Shown here piece after piece: positions 56,481-64,000 of a DNA stretch of 64,000 bases. The stretch covers positions 1,178,001-1,242,000 of the forward strand of contig NZ_CP109460.1 in NCBI RefSeq assembly GCF_036227565.1, in the 5' to 3' direction. Below the pieces are notes generated by a model, which had not been told where the DNA came from, did no database searches, and saw only the letters and a program-made list of their open reading frames with translations. Position numbers and translations under genes: made by a program. The stretch is from Streptomyces sp. NBC_01454 (GTDB lineage: Bacteria > Actinomycetota > Actinomycetes > Streptomycetales > Streptomycetaceae). Numbering within the stretch: the stretch's first letter is position 1; the number at the start of each line of letters is the position of its first letter.

Positions 56481-57869
56481 TCAGCCCCGGCCCGTCTGCA
56501 AGGACTGCTTCACCAGTGTCCGGCCGAAGTCCCACATCAGGCCGCCGCCGTTGTGGGCGTCGTCCATGACGGCGGTGAAGGCCGTGAGGAACCGGTCGAC
56601 GTCCCGCTCGTCGATGATCAGCGGCGGGATCAGCTTGATGACCTCCAGGTGGTCGCCGGAGACCTGGGTCAGGATGTGGTGCCGTTGCAGCAGCGGCACC
56701 ACGACCATCTGCGCGAACAGCCCCTTGCGGGCGGCCTGCAGCATGGTCCAGCGGCCGCGCAGGCTCAGGGACTTGGGGCGGCCGAACTCGATGCCGATCA
56801 TCAGGCCGCGGCCCCGTACGTCGTGCAGCAGCTCGTAGTCGTCGATGAGCGCGGCGAGCCGGGAGCGCAGCAGGTCACCGATGTGCCGGGCGTGGGCGAC
56901 GAGCTGCTCGTCCTCCATCACCGCGAGCACCGCGAGACCGGCCGCCATCGCCTGGGCGTTGGAGCCGAAGCTCGCGGAGTGCACCAGGACCCGGTCCATG
57001 GACGAGTAGACCTTCTTGAAGATCCAGTCCTTGCCGAGGGTCGCGCCGATGGGGACATAGCCGCCGGAGAGCGCCTTGGCCACGCACACCAGGTCCGGTT
57101 CGACGCCGTCCTCGTGCTGGTAGGCGAAGAAGTCGCCGGTGCGGCCGAGGCCGGTCTGCACCTCGTCGGCGATGAGCAGCGCCTTGTGGCGTTGCAGCAG
57201 TTCCTGGGCGGCGCGCAGGAAGCCGGGCGGGGTGGGGTGGACGCCCTTGCCTTGGATGGGTTCGACCACGAACCCGGCCACGTCGCCGCGCTTCAGCTCC
57301 CGCTCCAGTGCGGCCAGATCGCCCATCTCGATGGCGGTGTCCGGCAGCAGCGGGGCGAAGCCGTCGCGGAAGCCGTCCTCGCCGTTGACGGAGAGCGCGC
57401 CGGTCGTCAGGCCGTGAAAGGCGTGGGTGCAGTAGAGGATGCGCGGTCTGCCGGTGGCGTAGCGGGCGAACTTCAGGGCGGTCTCGACGGCTTCGGTGCC
57501 GCTGTTGCCGAAGAAGACCCGGTCGAGGTGGGGCGCATGGCGGAGCAGCTTCTCGGCGAGCAGCCCCGGCAGCGGCTGGCAGTCGAAGCGGGTGAGATCG
57601 GCCAGCGAGGCGTCGAGGACGTCGTGCAGCGCCTGCCGGACGACGGGATGGTGCCGGCCCAGGCCCATCACCCCGAACCCGGCGAGCATGTCGAGGTACT
57701 CCTGGCCCTCGGCGTCCCAGAAGTACGCGCCCTCGGCCCGCTCGTAGACCCGGTCGAAACCGATGGTGTGCAGCATCCGCGGGAGCTGGTGGTTGAGGTG
57801 GCGGGCGTGCAGCTCGTAGCGCTCACCGCCGCGCTCGGCGAGGAGCCCGGTCAGATCGAATCCGGTCAC
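56481..57869 (-). CDS. hpnO: Class III aminotransferase of the hopanoid operon (HpnO-like)
   Basis: A 462-residue PLP enzyme. Key parts are [40 protein letters not shown] (phosphate-binding), [20 protein letters not shown] (Asp binding the PLP nitrogen, about residue 245), and the Schiff-base Lys in [18 protein letters not shown] (about 276). As the last gene of a hopanoid operon it matches HpnO, which forms the amine of aminobacteriohopanetriol. Biochemical assignment in streptomycetes rests on context. The GTG overlaps the stop of dxs (GTGA). Confidence 0.85.
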   Translation of the reverse strand: MTGFDLTGLLAERGGERYELHARHLNHQLPRMLHTIGFDRVYERAEGAYFWDAEGQEYLDMLAGFGVMGLGRHHPVVRQALHDVLDASLADLTRFDCQPLPGLLAEKLLRHAPHLDRVFFGNSGTEAVETALKFARYATGRPRILYCTHAFHGLTTGALSVNGEDGFRDGFAPLLPDTAIEMGDLAALERELKRGDVAGFVVEPIQGKGVHPTPPGFLRAAQELLQRHKALLIADEVQTGLGRTGDFFAYQHEDGVEPDLVCVAKALSGGYVPIGATLGKDWIFKKVYSSMDRVLVHSASFGSNAQAMAAGLAVLAVMEDEQLVAHARHIGDLLRSRLAALIDDYELLHDVRGRGLMIGIEFGRPKSLSLRGRWTMLQAARKGLFAQMVVVPLLQRHHILTQVSGDHLEVIKLIPPLIIDERDVDRFLTAFTAVMDDAHNGGGLMWDFGRTLVKQSLQTGRG

Positions 57870-59770
57870 GGTGTGCTCTCCTTACGGCCCGTCGCGGCGC
57901 GGCCCAGCGCGGCGCTGATCTGTCCGGCGATCTCGGCCGGCGTGAGTCCGATGTCGGCCAGCAGCTCACCGCGCCGGGCGTGCGGCAGGAACTGCTCGGG
58001 GATCCCGAAGGTGCGCAGCGGCACGTCCACCTCCGCGTCCCGCAGGGCCTGGCCGACCGCCCAGCCGACGCCGCCGGTCCGGCTGTTGTCCTCGACGACG
58101 GCCACCATGGCGTGCTGCGCGGCGAGCTGCCCGATGGTCTCGTCGACCGGCTTGACCCAGCGCGGGTCGATGACGGTGGCGTCGACCCCGCGCGCGGCGA
58201 GGAGTTCGGCGACCCGCAGACAGACCGGGGCCATCACCCCGACGGCGACCAGCAGGACGTCCGGGTGCGGTGCCCGGTGGAGGACGTCGACGCCCCCGAT
58301 CCGGTCGACGGCCGGGACCGGGTCGTCCACCGCCGCCTTGGGGAAGCGGACGACGGTCGGTGCGTCGTCCACGTCCAGCGCCTCGCGCAGCTGGGCGCGG
58401 AGCTGGTCGGCGTCGCGCGGCGCGGCGATCCGCAGGCCCGGGACGACCTGCAGGATCGACATGTCCCACATGCCGTTGTGGGAGGCGCCGTCGGTGCCGG
58501 TGACACCGGCCCGGTCCAGCACGAAGGTCACCCCGCACCTGTGCAGCGCCACGTCCATCAGCACCTGGTCGAAGGCACGGTTGAGGAAGGTGGCGTAGAC
58601 GGCGACGACGGGGTGCAGGCCGCCGGTCGCCAGGCCCGCCGCCGACACGGCCGCGTGCTGCTCGGCGATGCCCACGTCCCACACCCGGTCCGGGTAGGCC
58701 CGGGCGAACTGCTCCAGACCGACCGGCTGCAGCATCGCCGCCGTCAGGGCGACCACGTCCTCGCGTTCGGCGCCGATGCGCAGCATTTCGTCGCCGAAGA
58801 CGGAGGTCCAGGAGGGAGCGCCGGGCGCGGCGGCCGGCGCGCAGGTCAGCGGGTCCATCACGCCGACGGTGTGGAAGTGGTCCGCCTCGTCCTCCAGGGC
58901 GGGCGGGTAGCCGCGGCCCTTCTCGGTCAGGCAGTGCACCAGCACCGGCCCGTGGAAGCCCGCCGCCCGGCGCAGCGCCGATTCGACGGCCGCGATGTCA
59001 TGGCCGTCGACCGGACCGACGTACTTCAGGCCCAGGTCCTCGAACATGCCCTGGGGGGCGATGAAGTCCTTCAGTCCCTTCTTGGCGCCGTGCAGCGAGT
59101 CGTACAGGGGTGCGCCCAGGACCGGGGTGCGCTGGAGGACGTCCTTGCCCCAGGCCAGGAACTTCTCGTAGCCGTCGGTGGTGCGCAGGAGGGCGAGGTG
59201 GTCGGCGAGGCCGCCGATGGTCGGGGCGTAGGAGCGGGTGTTGTCGTTGACGACGATGATCAGCGGGCGGTCCTTGGCGGCCGCGATGTTGTTCAGCGCC
59301 TCCCAGGCCATGCCGCCGGTCAGCGCGCCGTCGCCGATCACGGCCACCACATGGTTGCGGGTGCCTCGGGTACCGCGGATGCGGTGGGCCTTGGCCAGAC
59401 CGTCGGCCCAGCCCAGCACCGTCGAGGCATGGCTGTTCTCGATGACGTCGTGCACGGACTCGGCGCGCGAGGGATATCCGGACAGCCCGCCCTTGGCCCG
59501 CAGCTTGGAGAAGTCCTGCCGTCCCGTCAGCAGCTTGTGCACATAGGACTGGTGCCCGGTGTCCCACAGGATGCGGTCGGCGGGTGAGTCGAAGACCCGG
59601 TGCAGGGCGATGGTCAGCTCGACCACACCGAGGTTGGGGCCCAGATGGCCGCCGGTGCGGGTGACCGCCCGGACGAGGAAGTGCCGGATCTCCTCGGCGA
59701 GTTCGGGCAGTCGGGCCTCCGGGAGCGCCTTGAGGTGGCGCGGTTCCCGGAGGTGTTCCAGCATCGTCAT
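57866..59770 (-). CDS. dxs: 1-deoxy-D-xylulose-5-phosphate synthase
   Basis: A 634-residue thiamine-diphosphate enzyme that makes DXP from pyruvate and glyceraldehyde 3-phosphate, the first step of the MEP pathway. Visible: [35 protein letters not shown], the ThDP motif [18 protein letters not shown] (about residue 150), VGPVDGHDI, and the transketolase-like middle and C-terminal domains ([16 protein letters not shown] with the catalytic Glu, [18 protein letters not shown]). The ATG has GGGGGA six bases upstream. It lies within the hopanoid operon, so it is probably a dedicated second copy boosting precursor supply. Confidence 0.93.
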   Translation of the reverse strand: MTMLEHLREPRHLKALPEARLPELAEEIRHFLVRAVTRTGGHLGPNLGVVELTIALHRVFDSPADRILWDTGHQSYVHKLLTGRQDFSKLRAKGGLSGYPSRAESVHDVIENSHASTVLGWADGLAKAHRIRGTRGTRNHVVAVIGDGALTGGMAWEALNNIAAAKDRPLIIVVNDNTRSYAPTIGGLADHLALLRTTDGYEKFLAWGKDVLQRTPVLGAPLYDSLHGAKKGLKDFIAPQGMFEDLGLKYVGPVDGHDIAAVESALRRAAGFHGPVLVHCLTEKGRGYPPALEDEADHFHTVGVMDPLTCAPAAAPGAPSWTSVFGDEMLRIGAEREDVVALTAAMLQPVGLEQFARAYPDRVWDVGIAEQHAAVSAAGLATGGLHPVVAVYATFLNRAFDQVLMDVALHRCGVTFVLDRAGVTGTDGASHNGMWDMSILQVVPGLRIAAPRDADQLRAQLREALDVDDAPTVVRFPKAAVDDPVPAVDRIGGVDVLHRAPHPDVLLVAVGVMAPVCLRVAELLAARGVDATVIDPRWVKPVDETIGQLAAQHAMVAVVEDNSRTGGVGWAVGQALRDAEVDVPLRTFGIPEQFLPHARRGELLADIGLTPAEIAGQISAALGRAATGRKESTP

Positions 59771-59801
59771 GTACGGTCCCCCACTCACTCGTTCAGGCGT
59801 C

Positions 59802-59828
59802 CCTGCCGGTCCTGCCGGTCCTGCCGGT
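59802..59828. repeat. Three tandem copies of the 9-mer CCTGCCGGT
   Basis: Perfect copies at 59802, 59811 and 59820, about 30 nt upstream of the dxs start in the hpnH-dxs gap. Likely slippage in the untranslated leader. Confidence 0.8.
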
Positions 59829-59877
59829 CCGGTCCGCCGTCGCGGGCGGGGTGCGACGGCGGGCCGGGCCGTGACGC

Positions 59878-59903
59878 GGGGAGCCCGGCTGCGCGGGCTC
59901 CCC
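59878..59903 (-). terminator. Hairpin between hpnH and dxs
   Basis: A perfect 10-bp stem (GGGGAGCCCG with CGGGCTCCCC) and a 6-nt loop, 13 nt after the hpnH stop on the minus strand. No T-run. It may attenuate read-through into dxs or protect the hpnH end of the message. Confidence 0.6.
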
Positions 59904-59916
59904 TTCGCTCAGCGGG

Positions 59917-60942
59917 TCATCCGCGGTTTCCCGCGATGGTCTCCCTGGCCGCCCGCAGGGACTCCTTCAGCGAGCCCATGGTGGCGAGGACGGCGGTCGG
60001 CTCATAGCCGCAGTGCGCCATGCAGTTGGCGCACCGCGGGTCCTTGCCGCGGCCGTACTTCTCCCAGTCGGTCTCCTCGATGAGCTCCCGGTACGTCGGG
60101 ACGTAGCCGTCGCTCATCAGGTAGCAGGGGCGCTGCCAGCCGAAGAGCGAGTAGTTGGGGATCGCCCAGGCCGTGCAGGGGAAGTCCGCCTTACCCTCCA
60201 GGAAGTCCAGGAAGAGCGGGCTGTGGTTGAGCCGCCAGCGGCGCCGGTTGCCGCCGGCGAAGGCCTTCTTGAACAGCTCACGGGTCTGCTCGACGCCCAG
60301 GAAGTGCTCCTGGTCGGGAGCCTTCTCGTAGGCGTAGGCGGGCGAGAGCATCATCTCGTCGACCTGGAGGTCGTCATTGAGGAAATTGAGGACCTCGATG
60401 ATGGTCTGCGGGGTGTCGGTGTTGAAGAAGGTGGAGTTGGTGGTGACCCGGAAGCCGCGCCGCTTGGCCTCCTTGATCGCCTCCACCGCCTCGTCGAATA
60501 CACCTTCCTTGGCGACCGATTCGTCATGCCGCTCACGCATACCGTCGATGTGCACGGCGAACGCGAAATACTGGGAGGGCCGGAAGTCTTCCAACTTCTT
60601 GCGCAGCAGCATGGCGTTGGTGCACAGGAAGACATATTTCCGCTTGGCCACCAACTGCCGCACGATTTCGTCGATCTGCGGGTGCATCAGGGGTTCGCCA
60701 CCGGCGATGGAGACCATCGGGGCACCCGACTCCAGCACCGCGCCGACCGCCTGGGCCACCGGCATGCGCTGCTTGAGCACGCCCGCCGGATGCTGGATCT
60801 TCCCGCAGCCCTCACATTTCAGATTGCAGGCGAAGAGCGGTTCCAGCTCGACAATGAGCGGGAACTTCTCCCGCCGCCGGATCATTTTCTGCTCAAAAAG
60901 ATAGGTACCGACCCGGATGGACTGACGAAGCGGCATGACCAT
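59917..60942 (-). CDS. hpnH: Adenosyl-hopene transferase, radical SAM
   Basis: A 341-residue radical SAM enzyme joining a 5'-deoxyadenosyl group to hopene to give adenosylhopane, the first side-chain step. The iron-sulfur motif is LFACNLKCEGCGKIQHPA (CxxxCxxC, about residues 42-49); the SAM-binding GGEP is in VSIAGGEPLMHP. Other typical segments are FAVHIDGMRERHDESV and the C-terminal DPRCANCMAHCGYEPTAVLA. The ATG (MVMPLRQS) follows GGAGGTGAG. It starts five bases after hpnG, in a tight operon. Confidence 0.95.
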   Translation of the reverse strand: MVMPLRQSIRVGTYLFEQKMIRRREKFPLIVELEPLFACNLKCEGCGKIQHPAGVLKQRMPVAQAVGAVLESGAPMVSIAGGEPLMHPQIDEIVRQLVAKRKYVFLCTNAMLLRKKLEDFRPSQYFAFAVHIDGMRERHDESVAKEGVFDEAVEAIKEAKRRGFRVTTNSTFFNTDTPQTIIEVLNFLNDDLQVDEMMLSPAYAYEKAPDQEHFLGVEQTRELFKKAFAGGNRRRWRLNHSPLFLDFLEGKADFPCTAWAIPNYSLFGWQRPCYLMSDGYVPTYRELIEETDWEKYGRGKDPRCANCMAHCGYEPTAVLATMGSLKESLRAARETIAGNRG

Positions 60943-60947
60943 CTGAC

Positions 60948-61616
60948 TCACCTCCAGGGGAGCAGCAAAGAACGGTGCCATTCGTAGAAAACAGGCAGGA
61001 TGGAACGCAGGACTCGGAAGGCTGATATTCCACCGCGCACGGTGCCGATACGCACGAGTTCATGTTCTGGAGCGTCCACGACCACCCGGACGGCCGCAAC
61101 CGGACGGGGACCGGCCCGCCGTGCCGCACGGAGCGTGGCGGCGGACTCCATGTCCACCGCGACCGCCCCGGCGGCGTGCAGCTCGGCCCGCTCCGCACCG
61201 CGCACCACGTGGTCGGAGCCGCACAGCAGACCGCTGTGCACCCTCAGACCGCGCTCCCGCAGGGCCCGCAGCAGCGGACCGTTGTCCCGGCAGGGCGTCT
61301 CCGGGGCGTCCGGGTGGTGGCCGCGGGTGGCCGAGGCGACGATCACGTCCCCGGGCCGCATGCCGGGGGCGAGACCGGCGCAGAAGCCGCTGGCGACCAC
61401 CGGGGAACGCTCGGTGACCGCACCCTCACCCAGCGCCGTGGCCAGGGTGCGTTCGGCCGCCTGGGGGCCCATGCCCGTGCGGAGCACGACCGGCCGTGGC
61501 CAGGCCCGCTCCGCCGCTCCCCCGCGGTCGCCGCCGCGCAGCGCGAACCGCTCGATCCCGAGCGCACAGGCAACCAGCAGCGGCGGATCCGCGTCCGCCG
61601 GGTGCCGGCCCGGCAT
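60948..61616 (-). CDS. hpnG: Adenosylhopane nucleosidase/phosphorylase
   Basis: A 222-residue protein of the purine nucleoside phosphorylase superfamily that removes adenine from adenosylhopane. Visible: LLVACALGIERFAL, RTGMGPQAAERTLATALGEG, VASGFCAGLAPGMRPGDVIV and the ribose-site AVAVDMESAATLRAAR (about residue 155). The ATG (MPGRHPADADPP) shares one base with the stop of shc, so the two are coupled. The frame is open far upstream only because of GC bias inside shc. Confidence 0.92.
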   Translation of the reverse strand: MPGRHPADADPPLLVACALGIERFALRGGDRGGAAERAWPRPVVLRTGMGPQAAERTLATALGEGAVTERSPVVASGFCAGLAPGMRPGDVIVASATRGHHPDAPETPCRDNGPLLRALRERGLRVHSGLLCGSDHVVRGAERAELHAAGAVAVDMESAATLRAARRAGPRPVAAVRVVVDAPEHELVRIGTVRGGISAFRVLRSILPVFYEWHRSLLLPWR

Positions 61617-63634
61617 CAGGCCCTCACCGGTGCGGCGGCCGGTCCCCCGCCCAGGTAGCGACCCAGCGCCGTCAGGGGGAAGACCTGGCGGTAGAGGTGG
61701 TAATTGATGGAGAAGTCCCAGGGGAAGCCCGTGCCGGTGAAGTACGGCTCGTCCCAGGTGCCGTCCTCGCGCTGGGTCGAGGCCAGCCAGCGCACCCCGC
61801 GCCGTACCGCCTCGCTGTCGCGCTCGCCGGCCGCGAGCAGCGCCATCAGTGCCCAGGCGGTCTGTGAGGCGGTCGAGGCGCCGCGCCCGGCCCACTGCTC
61901 CTTGTCCTGGTAGGACCGCTGGTCCTCGCCCCAGCCGCCGTCGTCGTTCTGCACCCGCTCCAGCCACAGGACCGCGCGGCGGACGGCGGGGTGCGCGCGC
62001 GGGATGCCGGCGGCGGCCAGCGCGGGGAGCACCGATCCGGTGCCGTAGAGGTAGTTGGTGCCCCAGCGGCCGAACCAGGCGCCGCAGGTGTCCTGTTCGG
62101 CCAGCAGCCAGGCGATACCGCGGCGGGTGCGCGGATCGTGGGTGCGGCCCACCTCCGCGAGCATCTCGACGACATGGGCGGTGACATCGGCCGACGGCGG
62201 GTCGATGACCTCCCCGAAGTCACAGAACGGCAGCCGGTTGGGCAGCGGGCTGGTGTTGTCGACGTCGAAGGCGCCCCAGCCGCCGTCCTTGGACTGCATG
62301 CCGAAGTTCCAGCGCACCGCGCGGCGCACCGCGGCGTCGACCCGCTGCGGATCGGGGTGCTTCACCCGGCGCAGGGCGATCACCACCTCGGCGGTGTCGT
62401 CGATGTCCGGGTAGTTGTCGTTCTCGAACTCGAACGCCCAGCCTCCGGAGGGGAGTTGGGGACGCCGCACGCTCCAGTCGCCGGGGCGGTCGATCTGCTC
62501 GGCGAGCATCCAGTCGACGGCCTTGACCAGCTGGGGGTGATCGGCGGGCAGACCGGCGTCGGCGAGCGCGATGGTGGCCAGGCAGGTGTCCCAGACCGGG
62601 GACTGACAGGCCTCGATCATCCGGGCGCCGTCCTCGCGCCGTACCGCGAACCGGTCGAGGGAGGCCAGGCCGGCGCGCAGCACGGGGTGGTCGAGGTCGT
62701 AGCCGAGGAGATGCAGGGCGATGACGGAGTAGACGGCGGGCGGCTGGATACCGCCCCAGCAGCCGTCGTTCTCCTGGCGTTCGATGATCCAGCGGGCGGC
62801 GGAGCGCATCGCGGCACGGCGCAGCCGGCGGAAGGCGACCTTGCGGTAGAGGTGCAGCGCCTTGTCGAGGCGCTGGAACAGGCCGTCCCAGCTGACGGCG
62901 GGGGCGAGCGGCCGCGGCGGGTTGGGGCGGCGCGGATCGGTGTGCAGCTCGTCGAGGGCGAACGGCGCCGGGCGCACCGGGCGTTTGGCCGAGACGATGG
63001 TCAGCGGCACGATCGTCTGCCGCGCCCAGCACCCGAAGTCATAGATGTTGAGCGGGAACCACTTGGGGAAGTAGAGGAGTTCTGGGGGCAGTTGGGGCAG
63101 GTCGTCCCACTTCCACCAGCCGAACAGGGCCAGCCAGATGCGGGTGAAGACCCGGGCCGAAGCGATGCCGCCCTGCTCGCGGACCCATGCGGAGGCCCTG
63201 GCCATGTGCGGTGCGTCGGGGGCGTCCCCGGCGAGCCGCAGGGCGACATAAGCCTCGATGGTGGTGGAGAGTTCGCCGGGCCCGCCGTAGAAGGTGGCCC
63301 AGGTGCCGTCCGTGCCCTGCTCGCCGCGGATGTAGCGGGCGGCCGCCTCGGTGAGTTCGGGGTCCTGGATACCCAGGAACTGACGGAGCAGCAGGTCTTC
63401 GGCGTCCATCGTGACGTTGGTCTCGAGGTCGCCCTTCCACCATCCGGCGGGGTCCTGGGCGGACAGCAGATGGTCGGTGGCGCGGGTGGTCGCGCGGCGG
63501 GCGGTGTCCGCCGTGTCGTCCCGTAAGGCGGTGCGCGTACGGGCGGATGCCGTGGTGTTCTCAGTGGTGGCATCGCTGGCCGAAGGGGACCGGGGCGGCA
63601 GCGCCCCGGTGCTTCCGTCGGTCGTCGCTGTCAT
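61616..63634 (-). CDS. shc: Squalene-hopene cyclase
   Basis: A 672-residue class II triterpene cyclase converting squalene to hopene and hopanol. The protonation motif DxDD occurs as NYPDIDDTAEVVIALR (about residue 405). Multiple QW repeats are visible (GDLETNV region, QENDGCWGG, QSKDGGWGAFDVDN, QNDDGGWGEDQRSY, QREDGTWDEPYFTGTG). The N-terminal 50 residues are Ser/Thr-rich and variable. The active-site Trp/Phe/Tyr-rich segments GTNYLYGTGSVLPAL and FPWDFSINYHLYRQ are intact. The enzyme is a monotopic membrane protein. It lies after the polyprenyl synthetase gene. Confidence 0.96.
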   Translation of the reverse strand: MTATTDGSTGALPPRSPSASDATTENTTASARTRTALRDDTADTARRATTRATDHLLSAQDPAGWWKGDLETNVTMDAEDLLLRQFLGIQDPELTEAAARYIRGEQGTDGTWATFYGGPGELSTTIEAYVALRLAGDAPDAPHMARASAWVREQGGIASARVFTRIWLALFGWWKWDDLPQLPPELLYFPKWFPLNIYDFGCWARQTIVPLTIVSAKRPVRPAPFALDELHTDPRRPNPPRPLAPAVSWDGLFQRLDKALHLYRKVAFRRLRRAAMRSAARWIIERQENDGCWGGIQPPAVYSVIALHLLGYDLDHPVLRAGLASLDRFAVRREDGARMIEACQSPVWDTCLATIALADAGLPADHPQLVKAVDWMLAEQIDRPGDWSVRRPQLPSGGWAFEFENDNYPDIDDTAEVVIALRRVKHPDPQRVDAAVRRAVRWNFGMQSKDGGWGAFDVDNTSPLPNRLPFCDFGEVIDPPSADVTAHVVEMLAEVGRTHDPRTRRGIAWLLAEQDTCGAWFGRWGTNYLYGTGSVLPALAAAGIPRAHPAVRRAVLWLERVQNDDGGWGEDQRSYQDKEQWAGRGASTASQTAWALMALLAAGERDSEAVRRGVRWLASTQREDGTWDEPYFTGTGFPWDFSINYHLYRQVFPLTALGRYLGGGPAAAPVRA

Positions 63635-63741
63635 GGCTTCCCCTTCGGCAGTGAACTGTGAAAAGCGTGCTCAGGGATTCCGTCGGCCGGCGCCCGGCTG
63701 GCACCGGCCGGCGACTGCGAACTATTCGGTGTCGATGGCGC

Positions 63742-64000
63742 TCATCTCTTTCGTACGACGACGAAGTCAGCGAGCGCGACGAGCTCGGCACGGACTTTCT
63801 GCGGCATCTCGATCTCGTCGAGCGCGGCGATGGCGGTGGTGTGCTGACGGCGGGCCTCCTGGGAAGTCCACTCACGGCCGCCGGCCTCCTCGATGAGGGC
63901 CGCGCGGGAGGCGAACTCCTCCTCGGTGAAGTCGGCGATCTCGCTCTCGCTCTTCTTGGCGTCGGCCGCCAGGATCCGGGCCAGCCGCTCGGAGGCCTCG
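63742..64000 (-). CDS. Polyprenyl diphosphate synthase (3' end only)
   Basis: The last 85 residues of a gene entering from the right edge. The visible part (EASERLARILAADAKKSESE, EEFASRAALIEEAGGREWTS, IAALDEIEMPQKVRAELVAL, ending ADFVVVRKR) matches the C-terminal helices of the polyprenyl synthetase that precedes shc in streptomycete hopanoid clusters and probably makes farnesyl diphosphate for squalene. The catalytic aspartate-rich motifs are outside the window. The stop lies 107 nt before the shc start. Confidence 0.75.
   Translation of the reverse strand, partial: EASERLARILAADAKKSESEIADFTEEEFASRAALIEEAGGREWTSQEARRQHTTAIAALDEIEMPQKVRAELVALADFVVVRKR

Noticed and set aside
56481..64000. Hopanoid genes as a novel cluster
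   Set aside because: Gene order and motifs match known streptomycete hopanoid clusters; only the missing ispG is unusual.

Overview
The window is a high-GC (roughly 70% or more) actinobacterial chromosome segment, almost certainly Streptomyces. The evidence is frequent GTG/TTG starts, a conservon (cvnABCD), a whiJ/abaA-type XRE-DUF397-ATPase locus, two SpoIIE-type phosphatases with PAS, GAF and HATPase domains, and a hopanoid cluster in the actinobacterial arrangement. No insertion sequence, phage gene, CRISPR array or integrase was recognised. The segment looks like ordinary chromosome with one decayed gene.

Layout. 0-13 kb: a lipase-maturation-factor-like membrane protein (cut by the window start), a TPR protein, a secreted lactonase, an amino acid permease, a PaaX-type repressor divergent from an AidB-like acyl-CoA dehydrogenase/enoyl-CoA hydratase pair, a DUF1990 protein, a secreted metallophosphatase and a first SpoIIE-type phosphatase. 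13-21.4 kb: succinate-semialdehyde dehydrogenase, a proline-rich small protein, an L,D-transpeptidase-like protein, an MFS exporter, a clearly decayed FluG-type amidohydrolase, a glutamine synthetase-like enzyme and a second SpoIIE-type phosphatase. 21.5-25 kb: a probable L-carnitine catabolic operon (XRE-TetR fusion regulator, BKACE-type cleavage enzyme, L-carnitine dehydrogenase, hot-dog thioesterase). 25-27.5 kb: DUF427 and DUF309 proteins and a D-Ala-D-Ala carboxypeptidase.

27.7-31.5 kb holds a compact minus-strand cassette: XRE regulator, IrrE/ImmA-like metalloprotease, seven-helix MAB_1171c-type membrane protein and cytochrome P450. Its overall function is not known to me, and it is the best candidate here for an undescribed system. 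A tRNA-Pro(GGG) follows. 32-38.5 kb: a YiaA-like membrane protein, a lipase-like hydrolase, a very large Tat-exported propeller-amidohydrolase and an acyl-CoA-dehydrogenase-fold protein that appears to lack its catalytic base. 38.6-42.9 kb: conservon plus a GAF protein. 43-51.3 kb: LysE exporter, FAD monooxygenase/TetR divergent pair, MBL-fold hydrolase, FAD oxidoreductase-GNAT operon and a PfkB kinase. 51.4-54 kb: the whiJ-like locus with a DUF574 methyltransferase. 54-56.5 kb: SGNH hydrolase, tyrosine phosphatase and GNAT.

56.5-64 kb is the hopanoid operon on the minus strand: polyprenyl synthetase (cut by the window end), shc, hpnG, hpnH, dxs and an hpnO-like aminotransferase. Together these supply isoprenoid precursors, cyclise squalene to hopene, attach and remove the adenosyl group, and probably install the side-chain amine. 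The ispG gene that I recall between hpnH and dxs in S. coelicolor is absent.

Gene starts were chosen by ribosome-binding-site spacing and family N-termini. Names rest on motif recognition from memory; no database search was run.
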